Notes: generated by a model not told the origin, from the sequence alone. Shown: positions 35,924 to 44,838, counted from the first letter of the stretch. The stretch is 64,000 nucleotides of DNA from Flavobacterium sp. (GCA_020403245.1 JADBYA010000002.1:62001-126000), one strand, 5' to 3'. Numbers and translations are program-made.

Positions 35924-36472
35924 CTATTTCACTAATTTATCTATTTCCTGAGAAAGTGTCTCATGAGGATATAAAATTGGTGGTGAATTCTGATCTAATT
36001 TAATTCGTTTTAAAGTAGATGTTTTTTTATCTAAAATTGTGCTTTCTTGATTTGGATAGAAATAATAATAAATCAGAGAGTCTTTTGCCTCAAAAGACTT
36101 ATCGTAATATTTCATCTTAAATTTTTTTAATACAATTTCAGTTTGTCCTTTATTGACATCGTGACCAAAATCAACTCTTAAATTGGTTGGTATTGCATCT
36201 TCCGGCAAACTAAAAACTACCTCTTGTGGTTTGTCACTTCCTTTATATGGATACCAAAGTGATTTTTCTTCCGTGAAGTTTATAGAGCCATCTTCTGTAT
36301 AATAAAGATGGAAATTGTCGTCATTTCTGGCTACCAACTCAAAAGAAACTTTGAATTTTGTATCAATATATTTAGCTTCAGTGTTTGTGCTTTCTTCCGC
36401 TTTTTTCTCATCCTTGCAAGAAAAAAAACTTACTGTTAGCAACACAAAAAAAATAAGATTTTTAGTTTTCAT
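35924..36472 (-). CDS. Lipoprotein of unknown function
   Basis: 182 aa from the ATG giving MKTKNLIFFVLL. A lipoprotein signal peptide ends at Cys19 (VSFFSCKDEKK). The mature part is acidic then mostly beta-strand-like, with aromatic residues around WYPYKGSDKPQEV, which could be a carbohydrate-contacting surface, but this is only an impression. It is cotranscribed with the GT39 gene upstream and is the last gene before a terminator. I do not recognise the family. Confidence 0.75.
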   Translation of the reverse strand: MKTKNLIFFVLLTVSFFSCKDEKKAEESTNTEAKYIDTKFKVSFELVARNDDNFHLYYTEDGSINFTEEKSLWYPYKGSDKPQEVVFSLPEDAIPTNLRVDFGHDVNKGQTEIVLKKFKMKYYDKSFEAKDSLIYYYFYPNQESTILDKKTSTLKRIKLDQNSPPILYPHETLSQEIDKLVK

Positions 36473-36530
36473 TTTTGATGTTTTTTTTGCAAATATAAAA
36501 TTAATATGCAAACTATGTTGTTTTAAATTA

Positions 36531-38387
36531 TTAATCAATAGTGAATTTTTTGTCTGTAATCACTAAAGCCTTTGATTTTTTTATGCTGTCAAAAAGCAAA
36601 ACTCCTAAATTATAATTTCCTTTCTTGAGTTCACTTTTGTTAATATTCGCTGAAAATCCGGAATTATTAATATTAAATTTGCTTTTGAAGTATGTAGTAA
36701 CATCTTTTCTTGTGATGTTTTGTGTGTTCAAAATGGTATAGTTTTTCTTCTCATCAAATGCCAATAAATAGATGCGGGTTGTTAATGCATCTTGGTTTTC
36801 AAGATAAGCCCAACCATTAAAAGTAATTATATCAGCAGCAGCATTAAAGCTTTCGAAAGAATAATTCATTTTATCTCCGTTAAATGATTTTAGAGGATAA
36901 AACATTGAAATATCAACTTTAGGGTTATAATCTTTCTTTAAAATATAATGTTTTGTCCAACAATCATAAAAATCACTATTCAAATCAACTACAAAGTTTG
37001 CATTCAAAAAATCGAGGGTTGCCTGTGAAGGATTAAAGTTTCTTTGATGTCCATCTGCATACCAAAAAGACATTGTTTGTTCCTTACCGCTAATCATTTC
37101 GGCTACATAACTATCTAAATTATTTTCTATTAAAATTGTTTTTTCTTGCTTATTATTAAGGAAGTAATGGAAATACCATGCCAAGCTGCTCACCACTTTT
37201 TCGTCTGTCTTTTTGTTCTTATGAATGAATAAACTCAGTTCTCTGAATTGAGTTTTATAGGTACTAGTATAAAATCGCTTGACGATAACTATATCTATTA
37301 ATGAAAAAACAATTATTAAAGCAATAATACCTAATTTAATAATGTGGTTTCGTATATAAAAAATCCCTATTGAAATCAAAATAATTAATGCCGGAAGTAT
37401 GTTTATAAAATAACGGCTTATTAACATGGGTAAATTGACAAAGGACAATACTAATGGAATTAACAGCGTAACCATTATCCACGTAATCAATATAAAAAAG
37501 CTGAAATTTAGCTCATTTTTATCAGGATTTATGGTGACACTTTCTTCCTTAGTGCTTTCAAATAATCGAATAAAACCATAAAATAATACGGCAATTACAA
37601 AAAATAAAACGATTTCTGATTGACCGAAAAACTCTTTAAACATTTGGGTATAAACATCAACTCCGGGGATTGGAATCCAAATAGATGTCCTTTCTGAAGC
37701 TGCAAAAAACAATTTCAAACTTGGTAAATAAAGCACCAATGTTATTAACCCAGAAATTAACGAAAAGAAAAAAAATTTCTTTGAGTCTGTCTTGAAAGGT
37801 TTTGCAATAAAAAAAAGCAAAATCAAATATTCTGAAAATAGAGTGAATAATGCGAAAAAATGGGTGTAAATCATTAATGCAGCAAAAAGGCCGTGTAAAA
37901 CAGCCGTTCTATAAGATGGCTTTATAATAAATTTAGCCAAGAACAAAAATGATAAAGTAGTGGTTAAAAACAACATGGAATACATTCTCCCATCTTGTGA
38001 ATGATACAAATGAAAATAATTTACACTCAAAAGCAAAGCACTAATAATACCAACCTGTTTATTCATCAATTCTTTTCCAAGAAAATAAACAGCTAATAAT
38101 CCTCCAACACCAAGCAATGCAGAAAAACATCTCAAAACAAATGTTGTGTAACCAAAAACAGTGAATAATATTTTTACTAAAATAAAATACAAAGGCGGAT
38201 GTGGTTCAGTAATCATCATCATTTGATACATCTCACTGAAACTTAAGCTTGGATTCGCTTCATTTATTGTATGAATTTCATCTAACCAAACGCTTTGAAA
38301 ATCTATATGGTATATTCTTAATATAGCTGAAAACAAAAGTATTACAACCAACCACTTATTACTTTTTATCCGATTTAATAACTTCAT
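36531..38387 (-). CDS. GT39-type (ArnT/PMT-like) membrane glycosyltransferase
   Basis: 618 aa from the ATG giving MKLLNRIKSNK. The N-terminal DEIHT (about 36-40) in the first periplasmic loop carries the acidic pair of GT-C enzymes, and EPHPPLYFILVKI is the family's second conserved loop. There are about eleven to twelve membrane helices and a C-terminal periplasmic domain of about 200 residues. It uses a polyprenyl-phosphate sugar, which the adjacent GT2 would make. The acceptor may be lipid A, glycan or protein. It follows the methyltransferase gene directly. Confidence 0.88.
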   Translation of the reverse strand: MKLLNRIKSNKWLVVILLFSAILRIYHIDFQSVWLDEIHTINEANPSLSFSEMYQMMMITEPHPPLYFILVKILFTVFGYTTFVLRCFSALLGVGGLLAVYFLGKELMNKQVGIISALLLSVNYFHLYHSQDGRMYSMLFLTTTLSFLFLAKFIIKPSYRTAVLHGLFAALMIYTHFFALFTLFSEYLILLFFIAKPFKTDSKKFFFFSLISGLITLVLYLPSLKLFFAASERTSIWIPIPGVDVYTQMFKEFFGQSEIVLFFVIAVLFYGFIRLFESTKEESVTINPDKNELNFSFFILITWIMVTLLIPLVLSFVNLPMLISRYFINILPALIILISIGIFYIRNHIIKLGIIALIIVFSLIDIVIVKRFYTSTYKTQFRELSLFIHKNKKTDEKVVSSLAWYFHYFLNNKQEKTILIENNLDSYVAEMISGKEQTMSFWYADGHQRNFNPSQATLDFLNANFVVDLNSDFYDCWTKHYILKKDYNPKVDISMFYPLKSFNGDKMNYSFESFNAAADIITFNGWAYLENQDALTTRIYLLAFDEKKNYTILNTQNITRKDVTTYFKSKFNINNSGFSANINKSELKKGNYNLGVLLFDSIKKSKALVITDKKFTID

Positions 38388-38388
38388 T

Positions 38389-39156
38389 TTACTTATGTCT
38401 TTTCCAAGTGTATAAAATTGATACTCCAAACGGGAAGCTTATATTTTTATTGATAAATTTCGTTTCAAAATGCATTATTGCAAACAAAATATTGTTTAAT
38501 ATTCCGGGCTTAAAGGCCTCAAAATCACTGCCTGAGCCAGCTCTTTTTTCACCCGTTTTAAACAAATTACTTAACTTCCTGAAAAAGTAAATTGGAGGAA
38601 ATAAAAAAGTATTGAAATAAGACGAAAAAATCATCTTTCCGTCGCTCTTTAATTGAAACAATTTTTTTACCTCTGGTAACTTATACCTTCTAAAATGATG
38701 ATTAATAACATCATGATGACTCCATAAACTCATAAAAGCCGGAACGGTTATGAAGATAACTCCATCTTCTTTAACAACTCTTTTCATTTCATTTACAGCT
38801 AATTGGTCGTCTTCAACATGTTCGATGACATCAAAGGCGCAAACTAAATCAAACGATTTGTCAGAAAAAGGTAATTGGGTGATGGAACCATTTATTATTT
38901 CTAGACCTGTTTTTTCTGAAGCAAATTCGCAACACTCTTTATCATATTCAATGGAAGTTACTTTGCTAAATTTTGATAAATATTGAGAGCTTCTTCCTGG
39001 TCCGCATCCTACGTTTAAAATTTTAATTTCCTTTTCAGGTAAATGTTTATCCCTAATTAATTTTTTTACATAATTAGATATAATTTTTTCCCTTGCAACA
39101 AACCACCAGTGATTTCTTTCTAAATCGTAATATTCCTTATAATAATCTTGTTGCAT
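38389..39156 (-). CDS. Class I SAM-dependent methyltransferase
   Basis: 255 aa from the ATG giving MQQDYYKEYYDLERNHWWF; upstream lies a poly-lysine stretch that is really the antiparallel tail of the neighbouring GT2 gene. Motif I is ILNVGCGPGRSSQYL, with VTSIEYD and DLVCAFDVIEHVEDD following. Its N-terminal DLERNHWWFVAR matches a group often found with GT2/GT39 pairs in polysaccharide loci. The substrate is probably a lipid-linked sugar or lipid. Confidence 0.88.
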   Translation of the reverse strand: MQQDYYKEYYDLERNHWWFVAREKIISNYVKKLIRDKHLPEKEIKILNVGCGPGRSSQYLSKFSKVTSIEYDKECCEFASEKTGLEIINGSITQLPFSDKSFDLVCAFDVIEHVEDDQLAVNEMKRVVKEDGVIFITVPAFMSLWSHHDVINHHFRRYKLPEVKKLFQLKSDGKMIFSSYFNTFLFPPIYFFRKLSNLFKTGEKRAGSGSDFEAFKPGILNNILFAIMHFETKFINKNISFPFGVSILYTWKRHK

Positions 39157-40120
39157 CTTTATTTTTTTCTTCTTTTTCTTTTCCTTCTTGAAATATTTTA
39201 TCAACTACAAATAACGGTCTATTTCTAACTTGATTATAAATTCTTAATACATATTCTCCTATTAAACCTAATGAAATTAATTGAACTCCACTGAATAAAA
39301 TAATAGCCAATATTGTTGCTGTAAATCCTTGAGGAACATCATTATAATAAACTCTTCTATAAATGTTATATCCAAAATAAATCAATGAAAACAGTACCGT
39401 AAAAAAACCTAGACGGGTAATAATTTTTACTGGAAAATTACTAAAATTAAAAATTCCATTAAATGCTAATTCAAATAATTTTGTCCAACTGTATTTAGTT
39501 TCTCCTGCATGACGTTCATCTCTGTCGTATTCAAAACCAATTTGTTTAAAACCAACCCAAGCTCTCATTCCGCGTAAATATCTGCTTTGCTCTGGCATTT
39601 CATTCATTGTTTCAACAACTCTTTTACTTAACATTGAAAAATCACCACTATCTATTGGAATATTAAAGCTTGATATTTTTTTTTGTAATCTGTAATAAGC
39701 TGAATATGCTAGTTTTTTAAAAAATGTTTCTTTTCTGTTTTTTCTAATGGCATAAATAACATCATATCCATTTTCTAATAGTTTATAAAATTCAGTAACT
39801 AATTCTGGCGGATCTTGTAAATCTCCATCAATAATCATAGCGCCTTTTTTTCCTCTTACATATGCCATTCCGGCACTAACTGCTAGTTGATGTCCGTAAT
39901 TTCTTGATAGTATTATACCTGTAAATCGCTTGTCTTCTTCACAAATAGCTTCGATTAATGTTGCTGTATTGTCGCTGCTGCCATCATTAACCAAAATAAT
40001 TTCACAGCTAAAATCTGTTGAAGAAACTACGCTACGAAGTCTTTTTATTAATTGTTCAAAAACTAGTTCTTCATTATACAATGGAACTATAATAGATATA
40101 TCGATGTTGCTTTCTTTCAT
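39137..40120 (-). CDS. GT2 polyprenyl-phosphate glycosyltransferase (DPM1/ArnC-like)
   Basis: 327 aa from the ATG giving MKESNIDISIIVPLYNEE. The GT-A domain has the DxD-like IDGDLQDPPELV (about 95-106) and a C-terminal pair of membrane helices (ITRLGFFTVLFSLIYFGYN; ILAIILFSGVQLISLGLIG). It should load a sugar onto undecaprenyl phosphate for the GT39 enzyme. Its start overlaps (ATGA) the stop of the rfbD remnant, showing that an intact rfbD once lay directly upstream. Its end overlaps the methyltransferase gene by 20 bp. Confidence 0.92.
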   Translation of the reverse strand: MKESNIDISIIVPLYNEELVFEQLIKRLRSVVSSTDFSCEIILVNDGSSDNTATLIEAICEEDKRFTGIILSRNYGHQLAVSAGMAYVRGKKGAMIIDGDLQDPPELVTEFYKLLENGYDVIYAIRKNRKETFFKKLAYSAYYRLQKKISSFNIPIDSGDFSMLSKRVVETMNEMPEQSRYLRGMRAWVGFKQIGFEYDRDERHAGETKYSWTKLFELAFNGIFNFSNFPVKIITRLGFFTVLFSLIYFGYNIYRRVYYNDVPQGFTATILAIILFSGVQLISLGLIGEYVLRIYNQVRNRPLFVVDKIFQEGKEKEEKNKDATRLL

Positions 40121-40283
40121 TTTAAACGTTCTTCCCAATTATTAATTTCTCCCGAAACGTCGGGACCAAAAGTACTCTTGATTTTGGTTTTATCCAAAAC
40201 ATTGTATTTTGGTCGTTTGGCCGGAGTTGAAAAGCTTTTTATTTGTATTGGTTGTAAATTTATACTACCTTTTTTATTTAACA
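40117..40283 (-). pseudogene. 3' remnant of a second rfbD (dTDP-4-dehydrorhamnose reductase C-terminus)
   Basis: The frame encodes a C-terminal piece with AKRPKYNVLDKTKIKSTFG and INNWEERLK before the stop. It aligns with the end of intact RfbD (AKRPKYSVLDKTKIKSTFG, KSWEESLK), about three-quarters identical, with a four-residue insert at a CCCGA/TCGGG hairpin. The first base of homology touches the ATPase stop codon at 40274. The stop codon overlaps the GT2 start. It is an orphan 3' end left after the ATPase gene inserted. Confidence 0.88.
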
Positions 40284-41395
40284 AACTCAAAAAAATTATC
40301 TGAATTGATAATTTCGAAAGTGTGGTTTGGATATTGTCTTGCAAATGTTTGACTCAATCGTGCTTTTGCTTTTGAATTCCATTTTATTTCAAATGTTTTT
40401 AATTGTCCATTTTTTTCTATAATTAAGTCTATTTCTTGCTGCTCGTGTGTGCGCCAAAAATACATTTTTTCAAACTTTTCTTGGTATTCATTTTGTTTTA
40501 TAAATTCATTTATAATAAAATTTTCAAATAAATTTCCTTTGTCTCTTCTGGTTTCAAAAGGCGAAAAGTCGCTGATTATTGCATTTCGAATTCCTAAATC
40601 GTTAAAATATACTTTTTTGCCTTTTTTTATTTCTTTTCTTTGATTGGAATGAAACGAATTCAATCTGTAAATTACAAATGATTGCTCTAATAAATGGATA
40701 TACTCTTCTACCGTTTCGCTTTTTAATCCTATTAATTTTCCTAATTCGTTATAGTTCACTTCGCTACCTATTTGCCAAGCCAATGCCTTTAGTAATTCTT
40801 GCATTTTTTCGGGTTTTCTTATTCCGTTAAACAATAAGATATCTTTGTATAAATAACTATCCGAGAGCAGGCGGAGAATCTTTTCTTCGCCGTTTTTAGT
40901 TGTTACCACCTCTGGATAATAACCATAAACCATTCGGTGCGGCAACATTCTAATTTCTTCTAGCAACCCTATTTCGGCTTTCATTTCCATAAAAGAAAGT
41001 GGAAAAAGTTTATGCTCAAATTTTCTTCCTGTGAGTGGCTCATTTAATTTGTTTCGCAATTCAAATGCGCTCGAACCTGTAGCAATTACTTGAATTTCGG
41101 GTAAATAATCGGTTATTAATTTTAACTTACTGCCGATGTTTTCTATTTTTTGGGCTTCATCAATTACTACAAATTTATTGTTTTCAAAAAAAGTTTTCAA
41201 TCGTGTTGCCGATGCGTTTTCAAAAATACTATGAACATCAGGGTTTTCTGCATCTAACCACAATATGCTGCCTTGGTCTTTAAAAATAGATTTTAACAGG
41301 GTACTTTTCCCAACTTGTCGAGCACCCAATAAAATTATGGCTTTCTGCTGAAAAAACTCTCGCCTAATATTTTCTATTATCTGTCGAACAATCAT
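40274..41395 (-). CDS. AAA ATPase with DUF4143 domain, copy 1 (between rfbD and rfbD remnant)
   Basis: 373 aa. The N-terminal AAA_14 ATPase has Walker A LLGARQVGKST (22-32), Walker B FVVIDEAQ (about 76-83) and sensor ATGSSAFEL (about 104-112). A winged-helix-like stretch follows (about 205-255), then DUF4143 with a nuclease-type D...ExK pattern in QEIDLII and FEIKW (about 320-340). Such proteins are common in Bacteroidetes and archaea, and their function is not established. It lies 47 bp after rfbD and abuts a second rfbD 3' end. About a third of the residues match copy 2 at 52.9-54.0 kb. Confidence 0.93.
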   Translation of the reverse strand: MIVRQIIENIRREFFQQKAIILLGARQVGKSTLLKSIFKDQGSILWLDAENPDVHSIFENASATRLKTFFENNKFVVIDEAQKIENIGSKLKLITDYLPEIQVIATGSSAFELRNKLNEPLTGRKFEHKLFPLSFMEMKAEIGLLEEIRMLPHRMVYGYYPEVVTTKNGEEKILRLLSDSYLYKDILLFNGIRKPEKMQELLKALAWQIGSEVNYNELGKLIGLKSETVEEYIHLLEQSFVIYRLNSFHSNQRKEIKKGKKVYFNDLGIRNAIISDFSPFETRRDKGNLFENFIINEFIKQNEYQEKFEKMYFWRTHEQQEIDLIIEKNGQLKTFEIKWNSKAKARLSQTFARQYPNHTFEIINSDNFFEFVK

Positions 41396-41407
41396 CTTGT
41401 TTTTTTA

Positions 41408-41475
41408 CAAAAATAATAAATTTTCTATTGTAACGGAAAATTCTATGGTTTTTTTTCTTTTATAACAGAAAAATC
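41408..41475. promoter_or_regulatory. Leader of ATPase copy 1: TAnnTTTG and two ACGGAAA-like half-sites
   Basis: On the minus strand TATTTTTG (41408-41415) lies 12 bp before the ATPase start. Just upstream are GTAACGGAAAATTC (41429-41442) and the related ATAACAGAAAAATC (41462-41475); the second is inside the last codons of rfbD. The half-site recurs before ATPase copy 2, so it may be a binding or recognition site. Confidence 0.5.
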
Positions 41476-42372
41476 TATGTTTTTTAAACTCTCTTCCCAA
41501 CTCTTAATATGAATTCCAAAAGTACTCTTGATTTTGGTCTTATCCAAAACGCTATATTTGGGTCTTTTGGCTGGTGTTGGAAAGCTTGATGTTGGAATTG
41601 GTTTTAAATCGATATTCTTATTGTTGATTTCGAATATTTTTTTGGCAAAATCATACCAGGAACATTGGCCTTCGTTGCTGAAGTTGTAAATACCAAAGCT
41701 GGAAGCTGGAAGCTGGAAGCTGGAAGTAATAATTTCTATTAAAGCATCTGCTAAATCAACAGCATTTGTGGGTGTTCCGATTTGGTCATTTACTACGGAA
41801 ATAGAATCTCTTTCAGATGCTAATCGTAGCATGGTTTTCATGAAATTGTTTCCAAATTGGGAATATACCCAAGAGGTTCTGATAATAAAATGTTTCTCCC
41901 ATGTTTTTTGAATTTCAATTTCTCCGTCTAATTTGGTTTGTCCGTAAACGCCTGTTGGATTTGGGATGTCTTCTTCAGTATATCCTTTTCCGTTTGTCAC
42001 ACTGAGCGCAGTCGAAGTGCCATCAAAAACAAAATCGGTAGAAATATGAAGTAATACTGTGTTGTGTTCTTTGCAAACTTGGGCTAAATTTTTAGCACCA
42101 ATTACATTAATTAAATGTGCCTTTTCGGGTTCGCTTTCGGCTTTATCAACGGCGGTGTAGGCAGCTGCGTTGATACAATAATTGGGTTTTATTTTAGAAA
42201 AAACTTCCTTACAATTTTCTAAATTAGAAATATCTACATCTGCTGAAGAGCAAAAAACAAAATCAATTTGCTTCGCCTGTTCGCTTTTTTGGCTCAGGTC
42301 ACGATAATTTGGCGCAATAAATTGTAGCGATTGTCCAAGTTGTCCGTTGGCTCCAGTGACTAAAACTACCAT
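41443..42372 (-). CDS. rfbD: dTDP-4-dehydrorhamnose reductase
   Basis: 309 aa. It makes dTDP-L-rhamnose from the 4-keto intermediate. The NAD(P) loop VLVTGANGQLGQSL (3-16), HISTDFVFDG, and YGQTKLDGE with the catalytic YxxxK are intact. Two loops carry repeat-derived inserts: a palindromic repeat encodes TSTALSVTN after FVFDG (41996-42021), and a TCCAGCT heptamer array encodes SSFQLPASS (41697-41727). The C-terminal NIDFSVIKEKKP is absent from the remnant copy and probably derives from the inserted ATPase element. It overlaps rfbC by 7 bp. Confidence 0.95.
   Translation of the reverse strand: MVVLVTGANGQLGQSLQFIAPNYRDLSQKSEQAKQIDFVFCSSADVDISNLENCKEVFSKIKPNYCINAAAYTAVDKAESEPEKAHLINVIGAKNLAQVCKEHNTVLLHISTDFVFDGTSTALSVTNGKGYTEEDIPNPTGVYGQTKLDGEIEIQKTWEKHFIIRTSWVYSQFGNNFMKTMLRLASERDSISVVNDQIGTPTNAVDLADALIEIITSSFQLPASSFGIYNFSNEGQCSWYDFAKKIFEINNKNIDLKPIPTSSFPTPAKRPKYSVLDKTKIKSTFGIHIKSWEESLKNIDFSVIKEKKP
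41697..41727. repeat. Heptanucleotide array (AGCTGGA)x4 inside rfbD
   Basis: Four perfect tandem copies of AGCTGGA (41697-41724) followed by AGT. The unit is not a multiple of three, so gain or loss of one copy would shift the rfbD frame after about residue 220. At four copies the frame is open. Confidence 0.92.
41996..42021. repeat. Quasi-palindromic dispersed repeat inside rfbD
   Basis: A 26-bp GTCACACTGAGCGCAGTC plus GAAGTGCC sequence lies in frame within rfbD. Its ends CACT/AGTG are inverted. I know this word from intergenic regions of many Bacteroidetes, where it is a dispersed repeat; here it adds about nine residues to a loop. Confidence 0.75.
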
Positions 42373-42917
42373 GCTTTTTTGGCATTTTCTAAATTGGGTT
42401 GGACTTTATCTTTTTCGGAAATAATTAAGTTTTCCATAGGAAATTCCCAATTAATATTGATGGTTTCATCGTTGTAGATAATTCCTCCTTCACTTTCTTT
42501 GTTATAAAAATTATCACATTTATAAAAGAAAGTCGCAGTATCACTCAATACTAAAAATCCATGTGCAAAACCTCTGGGTACAAAAAATTGTTTTTGATTT
42601 TCGCCAGATAATACTACGGCTTCATAGTGTCCGAATGTTGGAGAATTTGGTCTAATGTCAACGGCAACATCTAATACTTCGCCTTGTAAAACACGCACTA
42701 ATTTTGCCTGAGCATGTTCTCCGGTTTGATAGTGCAAGCCGCGGATAACTCCTTTTGAAGAATACGACTGATTATCTTGAACAAAATGAACGGGCTGGTT
42801 TACTCCCTTTTGAAAAGTAATTTCGTTGAAGCTTTCCATAAAATAGCCGCGTTCATCTGAGATGATTTTGGGCTCAATAACGTAACAACCTTCTAGTTTT
42901 GTAGGGATAAAATTCAT
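42366..42917 (-). CDS. rfbC: dTDP-4-dehydrorhamnose 3,5-epimerase
   Basis: 183 aa from the ATG giving MNFIPTKLEGCYV; the longer frame upstream is rejected because it runs into the heptad-like gap. Family features: DERGYFMESFNE (about 20-31), FVQDNQSYSSKGVIRGLHYQ with the catalytic His, and FVPRGFAHGFLVLSD. It epimerises C3 and C5 of the keto sugar. It lies between rfbA and rfbD. Confidence 0.97.
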   Translation of the reverse strand: MNFIPTKLEGCYVIEPKIISDERGYFMESFNEITFQKGVNQPVHFVQDNQSYSSKGVIRGLHYQTGEHAQAKLVRVLQGEVLDVAVDIRPNSPTFGHYEAVVLSGENQKQFFVPRGFAHGFLVLSDTATFFYKCDNFYNKESEGGIIYNDETININWEFPMENLIISEKDKVQPNLENAKKAW

Positions 42918-42979
42918 TTTCAATGACAATATCAAGTTCAAAAATCAAAATCAATAACAATAGCTTCTTCTTTTGTTCT

Positions 42980-43843
42980 TTATTCTTCTAGCAAACTTAT
43001 TAAATGTTTTCCATAACCACTTTTTAATAATGGTTCGGCAATTTTTTTTAATTGAGCGGCATCAATATAACCCATTTTGAAAGCCGCTTCTTCAATAGAA
43101 CCTATTTTTAAGCCCTGTCGTTCTTCGATTACTTGCACAAATTGTGACGCTTGCATCAAAGAGTTAAAAGTTCCGGTATCAAACCAAGCTGTTCCTCTAT
43201 CAAGAATGCTTACCTTGAGTTTACCGCGGTTTAAATATTCTTTATTTACATCGGTAATTTCAATTTCTCCGCGATGGCTTGGTTTAATATTGGCTGCTAT
43301 TTCGACCACATCATTATCATAAAAATAAACTCCTGGAACGGCATAATTAGATTTTGGGTTTGCTGGTTTTTCTTCTATAGAAAGTACTTTTCCATTGGCA
43401 TCAAAATCGACAACGCCATAACGTTCAGGATCATTCACATGATAAGCATAAATGATTCCGCCATCCGGGTTGTTATTGGCTAATAATAAATCAGACAAAC
43501 CTGTTCCGTAAAAAATATTATCGCCAAGAACTAAAGCTACTTTCTCTTTCCCTATAAATTCTTTTCCTATGATAAAAGCTTCGGCCAAACCATTAGGATG
43601 TTCTTGAACGGCATATTCAAAACGACAACCCAATCGAGAACCATCACCTAATAATTGTCTAAAAAGTGGTAAATCATGTGGGGTGGAAATAATCAATATT
43701 TCCCGAATTCCTGACCACATCAAAGTGGATAAAGGATAGTAAATCATCGGTTTGTCGTAAATAGGCATTAATTGCTTACTCACCGCTAATGTCAACGGAT
43801 GTAGTCTGGTGCCTGAACCTCCTGCTAAAATAATTCCCTTCAT
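42980..43843 (-). CDS. rfbA: Glucose-1-phosphate thymidylyltransferase
   Basis: 287 aa. It makes dTDP-glucose from dTTP and glucose 1-phosphate. The N-terminal [20 protein letters not shown] (8-27) and [15 protein letters not shown] are hallmarks, as are VLGDNIFYG and [16 protein letters not shown]. Normal length, ATG start. It is the first of rfbA-rfbC-rfbD; rfbB (dTDP-glucose 4,6-dehydratase) is not in the window. A 4-bp gap separates it from the upstream Wzz-like gene. Confidence 0.98.
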   Translation of the reverse strand: MKGIILAGGSGTRLHPLTLAVSKQLMPIYDKPMIYYPLSTLMWSGIREILIISTPHDLPLFRQLLGDGSRLGCRFEYAVQEHPNGLAEAFIIGKEFIGKEKVALVLGDNIFYGTGLSDLLLANNNPDGGIIYAYHVNDPERYGVVDFDANGKVLSIEEKPANPKSNYAVPGVYFYDNDVVEIAANIKPSHRGEIEITDVNKEYLNRGKLKVSILDRGTAWFDTGTFNSLMQASQFVQVIEERQGLKIGSIEEAAFKMGYIDAAQLKKIAEPLLKSGYGKHLISLLEE

Positions 43844-43846
43844 AAA

Positions 43847-44830
43847 TTAACTATTTAATTTAGCCATTTGTTTTCTATAATACGATTTGAAAAATCCAAC
43901 TAAAATGAAAATAAAAACAAACAAAAACGGTAAAACCAATTTCATTTTTCCATTTATATTATTAACGTTTCTAATATTTAATGTATTACTGTTTTCTTTT
44001 ACAATTTTATCTAGATTAACCAACTCTAATCGGTGTGTTCCTTGCTCATAAACCAATAAATCTTTAGTTTTAATGATGGCGTCTAGCTGAGTGTTTTCGT
44101 TATAATAAACCAATTTATCGCTTTTTTGAGCGCTATTCACAGTGCCAGAAAATGAATTTAAAACCCCATTAATTTGAGAAATAATAGTGTCATTTTGTGC
44201 CATTTTAATTTTAATATTATTTACAAACTCCTTTTGTATTATTTTGTAATAATCAGAATTGTTTAAATAATCCAATAGCGGTTGAAGCGTTTCTTCATTT
44301 GAAGTTACTTTTGAGGTGGTATAAGAAATTAAATGGTAAGGATAATTTTTACTGGTCAAACTTTCGTTTACAATTTTCTTAATATCGCCGTCTTCGGCTA
44401 ATAATTTTATTAATTCAAAGTTTTGCTCTTTGTTATCAATGAATTTATATACATCCGTAATGGGAATAATGCTGATATCTCTGAATTTTTTTGGCTCTTT
44501 AAGGCCTACAACATTCTTTAAAAAAACAGTGTCTCTGTCTGATATTTTGGAATTAATTAACTCAATTTTGGCATACAAATAATCGGTAGAACCAAAATTT
44601 GGGCATACAATTATTTGATTGTCATACTCTTTTGTGGTTTTATCAAGATAAATACCAATTACTACTCCGAGTGCAAATAATATACCAACCCAAAGCATAT
44701 TTCTTTTAAAAAACAAGAATGCTTTAAAGATGCCGGTTGAAACGTTTTCAAAGAAATTTCCAATTTTTTTGGAAATCTGGGTTAAATCTATTTCCTGATT
44801 GTCTGAGTTGTTTTGAGGTGCTGTGCTCAT
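43847..44830 (-). CDS. Wzz-like chain-length/polysaccharide biosynthesis membrane protein
   Basis: 327 aa. One membrane helix near residues 45-65 (MLWVGILFALGVVIGIYLD) and one near 300-320 (MKLVLPFLFVFIFILVGFF) flank a long, mostly helical periplasmic region, the two-helix topology of Wzz/PCP proteins. The first 40 residues are polar. It probably sets glycan chain length with the polymerase. Family assignment rests on topology and location; motifs are weak. Confidence 0.75.
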   Translation of the reverse strand: MSTAPQNNSDNQEIDLTQISKKIGNFFENVSTGIFKAFLFFKRNMLWVGILFALGVVIGIYLDKTTKEYDNQIIVCPNFGSTDYLYAKIELINSKISDRDTVFLKNVVGLKEPKKFRDISIIPITDVYKFIDNKEQNFELIKLLAEDGDIKKIVNESLTSKNYPYHLISYTTSKVTSNEETLQPLLDYLNNSDYYKIIQKEFVNNIKIKMAQNDTIISQINGVLNSFSGTVNSAQKSDKLVYYNENTQLDAIIKTKDLLVYEQGTHRLELVNLDKIVKENSNTLNIRNVNNINGKMKLVLPFLFVFIFILVGFFKSYYRKQMAKLNS

Positions 44831-44838
44831 TTAACTTA

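Noticed and set aside
41697..41727. Short tandem repeat as a CRISPR array
   Set aside because: The unit is 7 bp with no spacers and lies in rfbD; no cas genes in the window.
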